A DNA stretch of 64,000 bases. Origin: Branchiostoma floridae. Its lineage: Eukaryota > Chordata > Leptocardii > Amphioxiformes > Branchiostomatidae. A program made the translations under genes and the position numbers. Below the pieces are notes generated by a model. The model had not been told where the DNA came from, ran no database searches, and saw only the letters and a program-made list of their open reading frames with translations. Below are positions 24,950 through 36,165 of the stretch, piece by piece. Every line of letters begins with the position of its first letter. Position 1 is the stretch's first letter. The stretch spans positions 5,997,276 to 6,061,275 of the forward strand of contig NC_049983.1 in the NCBI RefSeq assembly GCF_000003815.2. The letters run 5' to 3'.

Positions 24950-26660
24950 AGGTATATCCAAGGACCGTGGATTGATGAACTCCACAGCTGTGGACTTCAT
25001 CACTATGTTGATGAAATCCACGGCTGTGGATTTCATCGGTAGAAGGATGATGAACTCCACGGCTGTGGATTTCATCGATATGTAGTGTTGAAATCCACGG
25101 GCATTCCGCCGCTAATACTGACATTTGGCTGTGGACTTCATCAGTATGTAGTAATGAAATCCACGGGCATTCCGTCGCTAATACTGACATTTGGCTGTGG
25201 ACTTCATCAGTATGTAGTGATGAAATCCACGGGCATTCTGTCGCTAATACTGACATTTAGCTGTCGACTTCATCAGTATGTAGTGATGAAATCCACGGGC
25301 ATTCCGTCGCTAATACTGACATTTGGCTGTGGACTTCATCAGTATGTAGTGATGAAATCCACGGGCATTCCGCCGCTAATACTGACATTTGGCTGTGGAC
25401 TTAATCAGTATGTAATAATGAAATCCACGGGCATTCCGTCGCTAATACTGACATTTGGCTGTGGACTTCATCGATATGTAGTGATGAAATCCACGGGCAT
25501 TCCGCCACTAATACTGACATTTAGCTGTGGACTTCATCAGTATGTAGTGATGAAATCCTCGGGCATTCCGCCGCTAATACTGACATTTGGTTGTGGACTT
25601 CATCAGTATGTAGTGATGAAATCCACGGGCATTCCGCCGCTAATACTGACATTTGGCTGTGGTTTCATCAATATATATGGATGAAATCCACGGGCATTCC
25701 GTCGCTTATACTGACATTTGGCTGTGGACTTCATCGATATGTAGTGATTAAATCCACGGGCATTCCGTCGCTAATACAAATGTACTGACATTTGGCTGTG
25801 GATTTCATCAATATATATGGATGAAATCCACGGGCATTCCGTCGCTTATACTGACATTTGGCTGTGGACTTCATCGATATTTAGTGATGAAATCCACGGG
25901 CATTCCGCCACTAATACTGATATTTAGCTGTGGACCTCATCTGTATGTAGTGATGAAATCCACGGGCATTCCGTCGCTAATACTGACATTTGGTTGTGGA
26001 CTTCATCAGTATGTAGTGATGAAATCCACGGGCATTCTGTCGCTAATACTGACATTTGGCTGTGGACTTCATCAGTATGTAGTGATGAAATCCACGGGCA
26101 TTCTGTCGCTAATACTGACATTTGGCTGTGAACTTCATCAGTATGTAGTGATGAACTCCACGGGCATTCCGCCGCTAATACTGACATTTGGCTGTGGACT
26201 TAATCAATATATATGGATGAAATCCACGGGCATTCCGTCGCTTATACTGACATTTGGCTGTGGACTTCATCGATATGTAGTGATGAAATCCACGGGCATT
26301 CCGCCACTAATACTGATATTTAGCTGTGGACCTCATCTGTATGTAGTGATGAAATCCACGGGCATTCCGTCGCTAATACTGACATTTGGTTGTGGACTTC
26401 ATCAGTATGTAGTGATGAAATCCACGGGCATTCCGCCGCTAATACTGACATTTGGCTGTGGACTTCATCAGTATGTAGTGATGAAATCCACGTCGCTAAT
26501 ACTGGCATTTGGCTGTGGATTCCATTAATATGTTGTGATGAAATCCATGGGCATTCCGTCGCTAATACAAATGTACTGACATTTGGCTGTGGATTTCATC
26601 AATATATATGGACGAAATCCACGGGCATTCCGTCGTTAATACTGACATTTGGCTGTAGAT
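24950..26660 (+). repeat. 66-bp minisatellite array 1
   Basis: About 25 units of the form atgaaatccacgggcattcc-(g)ccgctaatactgacattt-ggctgtggacttcatcagta-tgtagtg. Each unit is an imperfect hairpin, because gatgaaatccac near its start is complementary to gtggacttcatc near its end. 66 is divisible by three, so long frames of a 22-residue repeat stay open on both strands. I regard those frames as artefacts. The first 130 bp (24,950-25,080) is a non-periodic set of perfect palindromes such as atgaa.tccacagctgtgga. Confidence 0.97.
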
Positions 26661-26976
26661 AGTAAAACGCCCTTTCATTAATCCTTTTACACAGAGTAAT
26701 CAATTTTAGCTAATTTATGTCAATCGATTGTGTGATACAATGCAGATACCATTTGTAACAATTTGAATTGATAAAGACTATACAGAGCTAGAAGTTCGAA
26801 AATAGTACGTATACTTTTAAAGTGGTTTGCACAAAGCTAGGATGGCTTTATTGGGATCGTAGATATGAAGGTAAAGATTTTAACTCTCCCATACTTGCCT
26901 TCGTTTTAACTGAAAACTGAAAAACCAATGTTATTTTTCAGCATACATGGAGTTGTCTTTGTCTTAGTATTGTGGT

Positions 26977-27023
26977 TGGACGCTGGGTTCATCAACTTGG
27001 CAAGTTGATGAACCCAGCGTCCA
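26977..27023. repeat. Perfect 47-bp palindrome
   Basis: Arms of 23 bp (tggacgctgggttcatcaac ttg and complement) around a single G. The right arm merges into the decayed minisatellite unit, so this looks like a head-to-head junction of two old units. Confidence 0.85.
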
Positions 27024-27130
27024 TTCCGTTGCTAGTAATGGCATTTGGCCGTGGAATTCATCGAAATACCGATGAATACAACACCCATTCGGTCACTAAT
27101 ACTTGTCTTTGGTCTTGGAATTCATCTATG
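27005..27130. repeat. Two decayed units of the 66-bp family
   Basis: The order gatgaa..., cattccgttgctagtaatg, gcatttggccgtggaattcatc repeats about 60 bp later (cattcggtcactaatactt, tttggtcttggaattcatc). It matches the array unit at roughly 70-75 percent by eye. Confidence 0.6.
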
Positions 27131-27495
27131 TAATTCTAAAATCTACAGTTTGCGGCAGTGTGGATTCTAATATATAGACTGTAAACAGTGTAATACAGAA
27201 ATTACATGTCTTTATTCTGGGATTCAATATTTCCAGCACTTATCGACAGCAAGAAACAAAGTTTGATTAACTTTGCATTTGTCGGTCATGTACATATTAC
27301 ATATTACAACATATTTCAATAAAGACTAACAATCGAGCATCAACTGGAAGTTCCTGCGAGGAAGATGTGTCTTGCTAGTTTGGGAGTTTTAAAGTTTTAT
27401 GAGCTGTACGACACCAACTTTTCAATTAATTTCTCCACAAGCCTGGGTTTTAGAGATATGTAGAATCGCACGACAGGTGTTGCATTATACTATAT

Positions 27496-27756
27496 TTACA
27501 GAGAAAAGAACGTTCTTGGGCTTTGATGTTTCTGTTTAGGAATACGGGACATCGCCTTTTCCACCAAGCTTTTCTCAAACGGTGGTACAATAACGGGTAG
27601 TTTCACAATCTTTTGTATGAGGCTACCATATCCATTATTCACGACCATGGCAAAGATTTCCTGTTGAAGGTACGCTACTGACGGCTGCAGCCTACAATAC
27701 AAAATAATGCTGTCGGAATCATTTGATAACAGACAAATCGACCGCTGAAAGTTCAC
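27496..27756 (-). CDS. Unrecognised 86-residue frame, possible terminal exon
   Basis: The only non-repetitive frame inside the 13.6-kb complex that looks protein-like. It has mixed hydrophobic and charged composition, with RLQPSVAYLQQEIFAMVV and SLVEKAMSRIPKQKHQSP, and ends TFFSL before TAA. A possible acceptor (gaactttcag) lies a few codons inside the apparent start. I do not recognise the family, and no upstream exon or polyadenylation signal is evident. It could be a transposase or host-gene exon, or chance. Confidence 0.2.
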   Translation of the reverse strand: MNFQRSICLLSNDSDSIILYCRLQPSVAYLQQEIFAMVVNNGYGSLIQKIVKLPVIVPPFEKSLVEKAMSRIPKQKHQSPRTFFSL

Positions 27757-27874
27757 AGATTCACAGACGATGAACCTCCTTGATCATAACAAACATACTT
27801 AGTCCGTTTATAGTGTATCGCATACAACTTACATATCCTGCATTATACTTGCTACATGTCATATATGGCAAAAC

Positions 27875-29265
27875 TACCGAAGTCACGGGTTCCTCTCTCA
27901 GCACTCGGTGTCTAGTGCGGAAGGGGCCTTCCGCACTAGAAGTCTAGTGCCGACGTTACGTCCGCACTAGGTGTCCAGTGGTGAGTCGACTTCAGCACTG
28001 AAAACCCCCGATTCACCACTAGAAACCGAGTGCTGAAACTACCTTCCGCACTAGAAAACGAGTGACGACAAATATTCCGCACTAGAAAACGAGTGACGAC
28101 AAATATTCCGCACTAGAAAACGAGTGACGACAAATATTCCGCACAGGAAAACCAGTGACGACAAATATTCCGCACTTGAAACCGTGAGTGCTGACAGCCT
28201 GCCTCTGTTACGTTATTTACAGTTCCGGGAAGTTAAAGGTACACATATACAAAATTAATGTAGTACATAAAAGAAGTGTAACAAAACGTTCACCTTGAGC
28301 CTGAGAAAGCTGCGTATGGGAGGAAATATCCGTGTCGGGTTTTCAAAGAACAGTACATATCAATTATCTTTCTTATTTAGACATTTTTTTTGTGACCAAA
28401 GTAGATCTGTCTAAACTGTCTGTAGCCGCTACGCATCAACAAATGATGCATGCGAACGATTGATTGAAAGTAGTCTGCAACTCAAACACGACAAAGGGAG
28501 CTGTAATTTATTGGCATTTTGTCTTCGTGAAATTTAGAAAAAGGGAACGAAGCTGACACACTGTTGACATGAGGTCATCATATACATAACACCATATACA
28601 TGTAGGATGTAGCGTATGATACACACATGCTGTTTCGAGTTCCGACAGAGACAAGACTAGGGCAAAATTGATTTAAAATACTGAGTAAGTGACCGTCCGA
28701 AGGTGAGTAGGCGCTGCTGCATGTCAACTATGTTTTTGAGTAACAATTTGGACGCGAGCACTGGAAACCCAGTGCTGACGGTCTTAAAATGATAGTAGCA
28801 CTCGGCTTCTAGTGCCGAAGTGGTCTTAGCACTCGGCCTCTAGTGCCGAAAAGTCACCGAGCACTAGAAATCCCAGTGCGGAACCCGTGACTTAGGTAGA
28901 TCGGCACTCGGTTATCCAGTGCTCAAAGACCTCCGCACTGGGTAACCAGTGCTGAACGACCTTTGAACCACCCTTCCGCACTAGAAACCGAGTGCTGAGC
29001 GGAGGTCAGCACTAGAAACCGAGTGCTGGGCGGAGTTCGGCACTAGAAACTGAGTGCCGGGCGGAGTTCGGCACTGCAAAACGAGTGCCGAGACAAGGTG
29101 TAGCTCTTGAATTCCAGTGCTGACGGGTCTTCAGCACTCGAACAAAGCCGTTCCGCACTGGAATTCCTGTGCGGAAGTTTCTTCCGCACTGGGCCCCGAG
29201 TGCCGACGCCAGTTTCTCCACGAATTCCGCACTGGGCGCCCAGTGCGGAACCCGTGACTTCGGTA
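27875..29265. mobile_element. Palindromic element built of CACT-N8/9-AGTG mini-hairpins
   Basis: Outer inverted repeats TACCGAAGTCACGGGTTCC (27,875) and complement (ending 29,265) enclose two clusters (27,900-28,195 and 28,755-29,255). These consist of 17-19-bp mini-palindromes of the form gCACT-N8/9-AGTGc spaced 12-20 bp apart, more than 20 in all, with one stretch as an exact 31-bp tandem (28,046-28,140). A further internal copy of the end motif is at 28,892-28,915. The ends may be CCGAAG..CTTCGG flanked by TA. I see no coding capacity in the ~550-bp centre. Not assignable to a named superfamily. Confidence 0.7.
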
Positions 29266-31600
29266 TACTTGCTCATATATGCGTCAAATATCAGCGTTAT
29301 TGCGCCTATTTTGTGAATTCAAACAGAATCAAAATGGCGACAATGGAAATATGATGCTATCCCAGCAGCCATTGCAGCTTGTAAGCCGACGATTTCCGGA
29401 AAAGTATGACCGACCAAGAATGGTCTGACAAAGATTAATTAATATGTTTGCTATGTCGATTCTTTTGACCTGACGTTGGCACCACATGGTATGCACTGCA
29501 GCACGTGATACTAGTAGTCGAACACAGCGTAAAAAGAAAATAAATCACTCAAATTTATCGCCTCTATCGCAATGACTGATGGGATAGCTTGGGTGCCATT
29601 TTATTCCTTTGTTTGCAGTCACATTTTTGTTCACGAACAAAATTCTCTGTAAATATGCATTTAGGAATTCAATATGTGTAGCCAATTAGCCCTGTTTTGA
29701 AATATGGCTGGTAGACTAACAACAGTTTGATAAACGATATAACGACGTCGTTCTTTTCGTTATATGCTAAGTTTGGGGTACCTTGCGATCAAAATGCGTA
29801 AATAAACTGATGATATGGTTATGGGTTCCCATTTAGTCCCGGGGTCTCACTACAGTATCCCGCGCAGCAAAGAAGGCGCATAGGTGGTAATAATCATGTA
29901 ACATCTATTATCATAATACCGGTACGTTTACGACGATTTCTCTAGCCATACTGATTTGACAAATTGTCAACGCATCATTTTCTCCAGTTGCATGTTGCTG
30001 TTATAGGTTACCCTTGCCACTTCTTCTGTGTAACTTTTCTGCCACTCTTGTCCTGCTAAAAGCGTAATATTGTAATTGTAACACGCCACGGAATTACACG
30101 GCGAACGGGCGCGTGGTTGGGAGGGGGTACAAAATACCGGTAGGAAAAAACACGGCACAATTAACTGCCGCTATGTACATTTATACATCCTCTGATGTTC
30201 CTTCCTTTTCTGTCAGTAAATGCATAAAACATAAACCTGCATGAGCATACAAAATGTCATGAGAAAACGGACGTATACTGTCAAGAATTTTCATTTAACT
30301 TCTGTCCGTCACAACCGCTATGACGTAACACTTCACTGCTAGCGTAGATATAAAAATGGCGGGAAAATGGCTGCGTACGTTCAATTTTGCCCATTCAGTC
30401 GTAGATCCGGGCTATTATGCAACGGTTCTTCACACTTTTACATGAGTTGTAGGTCACCAACAGAAATTCAAGATTGTTGTTGAATCATGTTCGTCTTGTG
30501 CCGTGAGCATGTGTAATTATGATCTATATAAATTTGGCAATGAATGTGACAGCGTGTTCGTCCCACGACGAGCTGCCTACCCCGAAATTAAAAAAAAAAG
30601 TATACTGAAAACTTTTGGCCTTGTTGTCTTCGAATGCATTGTTATCGATGCTTTGTAAATGGTGTATTGGACACCTAGATGTCTGAAGTGTGCACAGCTC
30701 AGAAATAACTATTGTTGCATGTGTAGATCTTTTTAAGTTCCAGTATTTTTAATCTACCGGTATAAGTCTTACTACCGGTATTATGCCAATGCATGTTATG
30801 TATCTATGTATGTATGTACCTATGTATGTATGTGTGGTGTGTATATACACATGTATTATTCAGTAGGGCCGTGAGATTTTTATGGGGAGTAGCTTTTACA
30901 ATTATTTAAGGATTTAAGTCCCACTTCTATCACTAAGATAAACTCTCAAGAATATATACGGGATGCACATATATGATTCCTGTAGGTGGGTCCAGTAAAT
31001 ACAGGTTTGTGGCATTTCTGACCACAGGAAACCGCATTGATCTGGAAGTCTGCAGCAGCAGCACAGAATAGGTCACGTTTTACTGATCAAACAACCAGCT
31101 TAGGAGGGTTCAATTGACAAAAAAAGTCTGAGCAGGACAAAGCATCACAAAGGTCATAAACTTAGAACATGCGAGGGCAAGAGAAGTAGTATGGGGATTA
31201 CGACCCCTATATCCACCTACCAAATATCATCAGGATCAATCAAAGGCGCTTTTCGAGTGATGCTGTTCAGAGACAGACAGAAAGACAGACAGACAGACAG
31301 ACAGACAGACGTACAAGCCTAAAACATAACCTTGTCATTCTGGCAAAGGTAATAGATATATCTACCTTCGAAACGCACTTTGAATACGCACAAAGCTCGC
31401 TCCAGGCGCGTAGGAAAACGCCAGGTCAAGGTTTCGGGTCAAACTTCAAATCTGACCGGATATCTGTAATCCGCACTGAAGGCCTCGTTCCGGTATTACT
31501 GCGCAGGTGGGCACTCAGAGTCAGAAGTATTCCCTCCGAAATATGAATGGGGCCCCAAAATCGTGTGTTTATGTAGACGACAAATGCATAAAACATATCA
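29266..31600. other. No gene seen
   Basis: Unique-looking DNA within the repeat complex. 30,345-30,370 has a TATA-like gatataaaaatggcggg followed by a 29-codon frame, which is too weak to call. 30,800-30,855 is a (TATG)n-like patch. 31,200-31,315 is a dispersed-repeat tail (ccaaatatcatcaggatcaa) ending in (CAGA)n. Related tails with the same arrangement are at 19,560-19,655. Confidence 0.4.
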
Positions 31601-34600
31601 TTTTACTATGATATTGAAGTGTTGAAAGTAACGCACATTTTGTTTGAAATTTCGGAAGTCCGATCGTAAGGGGTCGCTTTTTTGCGGTTACCGAAGGGTT
31701 CGCTTAGCGGTTAGCGGTTATCCCCCAGGTGAGCCTTCATTCGTATGTAGAAAAGTTACAAAGTAATTTTGGGTACTCAAATCACTTTTTACCTTTTGCC
31801 CACGGGTTTTACTATGATATTCAAGTGTTGAAAGTAACGCACATTTTGTTTGAAATTTCGGAAGTCCGATCGTAAGGGGTCGCTTTTTTGCGGTTATCGA
31901 AGGGTTCGCTTAGCGGTTAGCGGTTATCCCCCAGGTGAGCCTTCATTCGTATGTAGAAAAGTTACAAAGTAATTTTGGGTACTCAAATCACTTTTTACCT
32001 TTTGCCCACGGGTTTTACTATGATATTCAAGTGTTGAAAGTAACGCACATTTTGTTTGAAATTTCGGAAGTCCGATCGTAAGGGGTCGCTTTTTTGCGGT
32101 TACCGAAGGGTTCGCTTAGCGGTTAGCGGTTATCCCCCAGGTGAGCCTTCATTCGTATATAGAAAAGTTACAAAGTAATTTTGGGTACTCAAATCACTTT
32201 TTACCTTTTGCCCACGGGTTTTACTATGATATTCAAGTGTGAAAGTAACGCACATTTTGTTTGAAATTTCGAAGTCCGATCGTAAGGGGTCGCTTTTTTG
32301 CGGTTACCGAAGGGTTCGCTTAGCGGTTAGCGGTTATCCCCCAGGTGAGCCTTCACTCGTATGTAGAAAAGTTACAAAGTAATTCTGGGTACTCAAATCA
32401 CTTTTTACCTTTTGCCCACGGGTTTTACTTTGATATTTGAAGTGTTGAAAGTAACGCACATTATGTTTGAAATTTCGGAAGTCCGATCGTAAGGGGTCGC
32501 TTTTTTGCGGTTACCGAAGGGTTCGCTTAGCGGTTAGCGGTTATCCCCCAGGTGAGCCTTCATTCGTATGTAGAAAAGTTACAAAGTAATTTTGGGTACT
32601 CAAATCACTTTTTACCTTTTGCCCACGGGTTTTACTATGATATTCAAGTGTTGAAAGTAACGCACATTTTGTTTGAAATGTCGGAAGTCCGATCGTAAGG
32701 GGTCGCTTTTTTGCGGTTACCGAAGGGTTCGCTTAGCGGTTAGCGGTTATCCCCCAGGTGAGCCTTCATTCGTATGTAGAAAAGTTACAAAGTAATTTTG
32801 GGTACTCAAATCACTTTTTACCTTTTGCCCACGGGTTTTACTATGATATTCAAGTGTTGAAAGTAACGCACATTTTGTTTGAAATTTCGGAAGTCCGATC
32901 GTAAGGGGTCGCTTTTTTGCGGTTACCGAAGGGTTCGCTTAGCGGTTAGCGGTTATCCCCCAGGTGAGCCTTCATTCGTATGTAGAAAAGTTACAAAGTA
33001 ATTTTGGGTACTCAAATCACTTTTTACCTTTTGCCCACGGGTTTTACTATGATATTCAAGTGTTGAAAGTAACGCACATTTTCTTTGAAATTTCGGAAGT
33101 CCGATCGTAAGGGGTCGCTTTTTTGCGGTTACCGAAGGGTTCGCTTAGCGGTTAGCGGTTATCCCCCAGTGAGCCTTCACTCGTATGTAGAAAAGTTACA
33201 AAGTAATTTTGGGTACTCAATCACAATTTTTACCTTTTGCCTCACGGGTTTTACTATGATATTCAAGTGTTGAAAGTAACGCACATTTTGTTTGAAATTT
33301 CGGAAGTCCGATCGTAAGGGGTCGCTTTTTTGCGGTTACCGAAGGGTTCGCTTAGCGGTTAGCGGTTATCCCCCAGGTGAGCCTTCATTCGTATATAGAA
33401 AAGTTACAAAGTAATTTTGGGTACTCAAATCACTTTTTACCTTTTGCCCACGGGTTTTACTATGATATTCAAGTGTTGAAAGTAACGCACATTTTGTTTG
33501 AAATTTCGGAAGTCCGATCGTAAGGGGTCGCTTTTTTGCGGTTACCGAAGGGTTCGCTTAGCGGTTAGCGGTTATCCCCCAGGTGAGCCTTCATTCGTAT
33601 GTAGAAAAGTTAAAAAGCAATTTTGGGTACTCAAATCACTTTTTACCTTTTGCCCACAGGTTTTACTATGATATTCAAGTGTTGAAAGTAACGCACATTT
33701 TGTTTGAAATTTCGGAAGTGCGATCGTAGGGGTCGCTTTTTTGCGGTTACCGAAGGGTTCGCTTAGCGGTTAGCGGTTATCCCCCAGGTGAGCCTTCATT
33801 CGTATGTAGAAAAGTTACAAAGTAATTTTGGGTACTCAAATCACTTTTTAAGTTTTGCCCACGGGTTTTACTATGATATTCAAGTGTTGAAAGTAACGCA
33901 CATTTTGTTTGAAATTTCGGAAGTCCGATCGTAAGGTGTCGCTTTTTTGCGGTTACCGAAGGGTTCGCTTAGCGGTTAGCGGTTATCCCCCAGGTGAGCC
34001 TTCACTCGTATGTAGAAAAGTTACAAAGTAATTTTGGGTACTCAAATCACTTTTTACCTTTTGCCCACGGGTTTTACTATGATACTCAAGTGTTGAAAGT
34101 AACGCACATTTTGTTTGAAATTTCAAAAGTCCGATCGTAAGGGGTCGCTNNNNNNNNNNNNNNNNNNNNNNNNNNNNNNNNNNNNNNNNNNNNNNNNNNN
34201 NNNNNNNNNNNNNNNNNNNNNNNNNNNNNNNNNNNNNNNNNNNNNNNNNCCAGGTGAGCCTTCACTCGTATGTAGAAAAGTTACAAAGTAATTTTGGGTA
34301 CTCAAATCACTTTTTACCTTTTGCCCACGGGTTTTACTATGATACTCAAGTGTTGAAAGTAACGCACATTTTCTTTGAAATTTCAAAAGTCCGATCGTAA
34401 GGGGTCGCTTTTTTGCGGTTATCGAAGGGTTCGCTTAGCGGTTAGCGGTTATCCCCCAGGTGAGCCTTCATTCGTATGTAGAAAAGTTACAAAGTAATTT
34501 TGGGTACTCAAATCACTTTTTACCTTTTGCCCACGGGTTTTACTATGATATTCAAGTGTTGAAAGTAACGCACATTTTGTTTGAAATTTCGGAAGTCCGA

Positions 34601-36165
34601 TCGTAAGGGGTCGCTTTTTTGCGGTTACCGAAGGGTTCGCTTAGCGGTTAGCGGTTATCCCCCAGGTGAGCCTTCATTCGTATGTAGAAAAGTTACAAAG
34701 TAATTTTGGGTACTCAAATCACTTTTTACCTTTTGCCCACGGGTTTTACTATGATATTCAAGTGTTGAAAGTAACGCACATTTTGTTTGAAATTTCGGAA
34801 GTCCGATCGTAAGGGGTCGCTTTTTTGCGGTTACCGAAGGGTTCGCTTAGCGGTTAGCGGTTATCCCCCAGGTGAGCCTTCATTCGTATGTAGAAAAGTT
34901 AAAAAGCAATTTTGGGTACTCAAATCACTTTTTACCTTTTGCCCACAGGTTTTACTATGATATTCAAGTGTTGAAAGTAACGCACATTTTGTTTGAAATT
35001 TCGGAAGTCCGATCGTAAGGGGTCGCTTTTTTGCGGTTACCGAAGGGTTCGCTTAGTGGTTAGCGGTTATCCCCCAGGTGAGCCTTCATTCGTATGTAGA
35101 AAAGTTACAAAGTAATTTTGGGTACTCAAATCACTTTTTACCTTTTGCCCACGGGTTTTACTATGATATTCAAGTGTTGAAAGTAACGCACATTTTGTTT
35201 GAAATTTCGGAAGTCCGATCGTAAGGGGTCGCTTTTTTGCGGTTACCGAAGGGTTCGCTTAGCGGTTAGCGGTTATCCCCCAGGTGAGCCTTCATTCGTA
35301 TGTAGAAAAGTTACAAAGTAATTTTGGGTACTCAAATCACTTTTTACCTTTTGCCCACGGGTTTTACTATGATATTCAAGTGTTGAAAGTAACGCACATT
35401 TTGTTTGAAATTTCGGAAGTCCGATCGTAAGGGGTCGCTTTTTTGCGGTTACCGAAGGGTTCGCTTAGCGGTTAGCGGTTATCCCCCAGGTGAGCCTTCA
35501 TTCGTATGTAGAAAAGTTACAAAGTAATTTTGGGTACTCAAATCACTTTTTACCTTTTGCCCACGGGTTTTACTATGATATTCAAGTGTTGAAAGTAACG
35601 CACATTTTGTTTGAAATTTCGGAAGTCCGATCGTAAGGGGTCGCTTTTTTGCGGTTACCGAAGGGTTCGCTTAGCGGTTAGCGGTTATCCCCCAGGTGAG
35701 CCTTCATTCGTATGTAGAAAAGTTACAAAGTAATTTTGGGTACTCAAATCACTTTTTACCTTTTGCCCACGGGTTTTACTATGATATTCAAGTGTTGAAA
35801 GTAACGCACATTTTGTTTGAAATTTCGGAAGTCCGATCGTAAGGCGTCGCTTTTTTGCGGTTACCGAAGGGTTCGCTTAGCGGTTAGCGGTTATCCCCCA
35901 GGTGAGCCTTCATTCGTATGTAGAAAAGTTACAAAGTAATTTTGGGTACTCAAATCACTTTTTACCTTTTACCCACAGGTTTTACTATGATATTCAAGTG
36001 TTGAAAGTAACGCACATTTTGTTTGAAATTTCGGAAGTGCGATCGTAATCGCTTTTTACCTTTTGCCCACGGGTTTTACTATGATATTCAAGTGTTGAAA
36101 GTAACGCACATTTTGTTTGAAATTTCGGAAGTCCGATCGTAAGGGGTCGCTTTTTTGCGGTTACC
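31601..36165 (+). repeat. 206-bp satellite, about 22 units
   Basis: The unit begins ttttactatgatattcaagt and includes gaagtccgatcgtaaggggt, tgcggttaccgaagggttcg, cttagcggttagcggttatc, ccccaggtgagccttcattc and ttttgcccacggg. The start-to-start distance is 206 bp (31,803 to 32,009). Units are highly homogeneous, differing by a few percent. One unit near 36,040 is internally deleted. The array contains a 100-N gap and abuts the second minisatellite directly at 36,165/36,166. It has no open frame of note. Confidence 0.97.
34150..34249. other. Assembly gap (100 N)
   Basis: Run of N inside the satellite, so the true copy number is unknown. Confidence 1.

Larger units (their letters stand above)
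26661..27874. other. Interior of repeat complex, left part
   Basis: It contains a perfect 23-bp-arm palindrome (26,977-27,023), two decayed units of the 66-bp family (27,005-27,130) and one unrecognised minus-strand frame (27,496-27,756). Otherwise nothing supported. Confidence 0.5.

Noticed and set aside
25085-26528. Long frames with a 22-residue repeat across the 66-bp array (and the reverse frames at 36,000-38,600)
   Set aside because: The period is a multiple of three, so frames stay open on both strands by arithmetic. Array 2 contains frame-shifting 13-bp deletions, and there are no start, splice or domain signals.
28046-28190. Regular repeats resembling a CRISPR array
   Set aside because: The 31-bp units are contiguous without unique spacers, lie in a eukaryotic palindromic element with inverted ends, and have no cas genes nearby.
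30350-30445. TATA-like box followed by a 29-codon frame
   Set aside because: Too short, with no splice donor in frame and no recognisable product.
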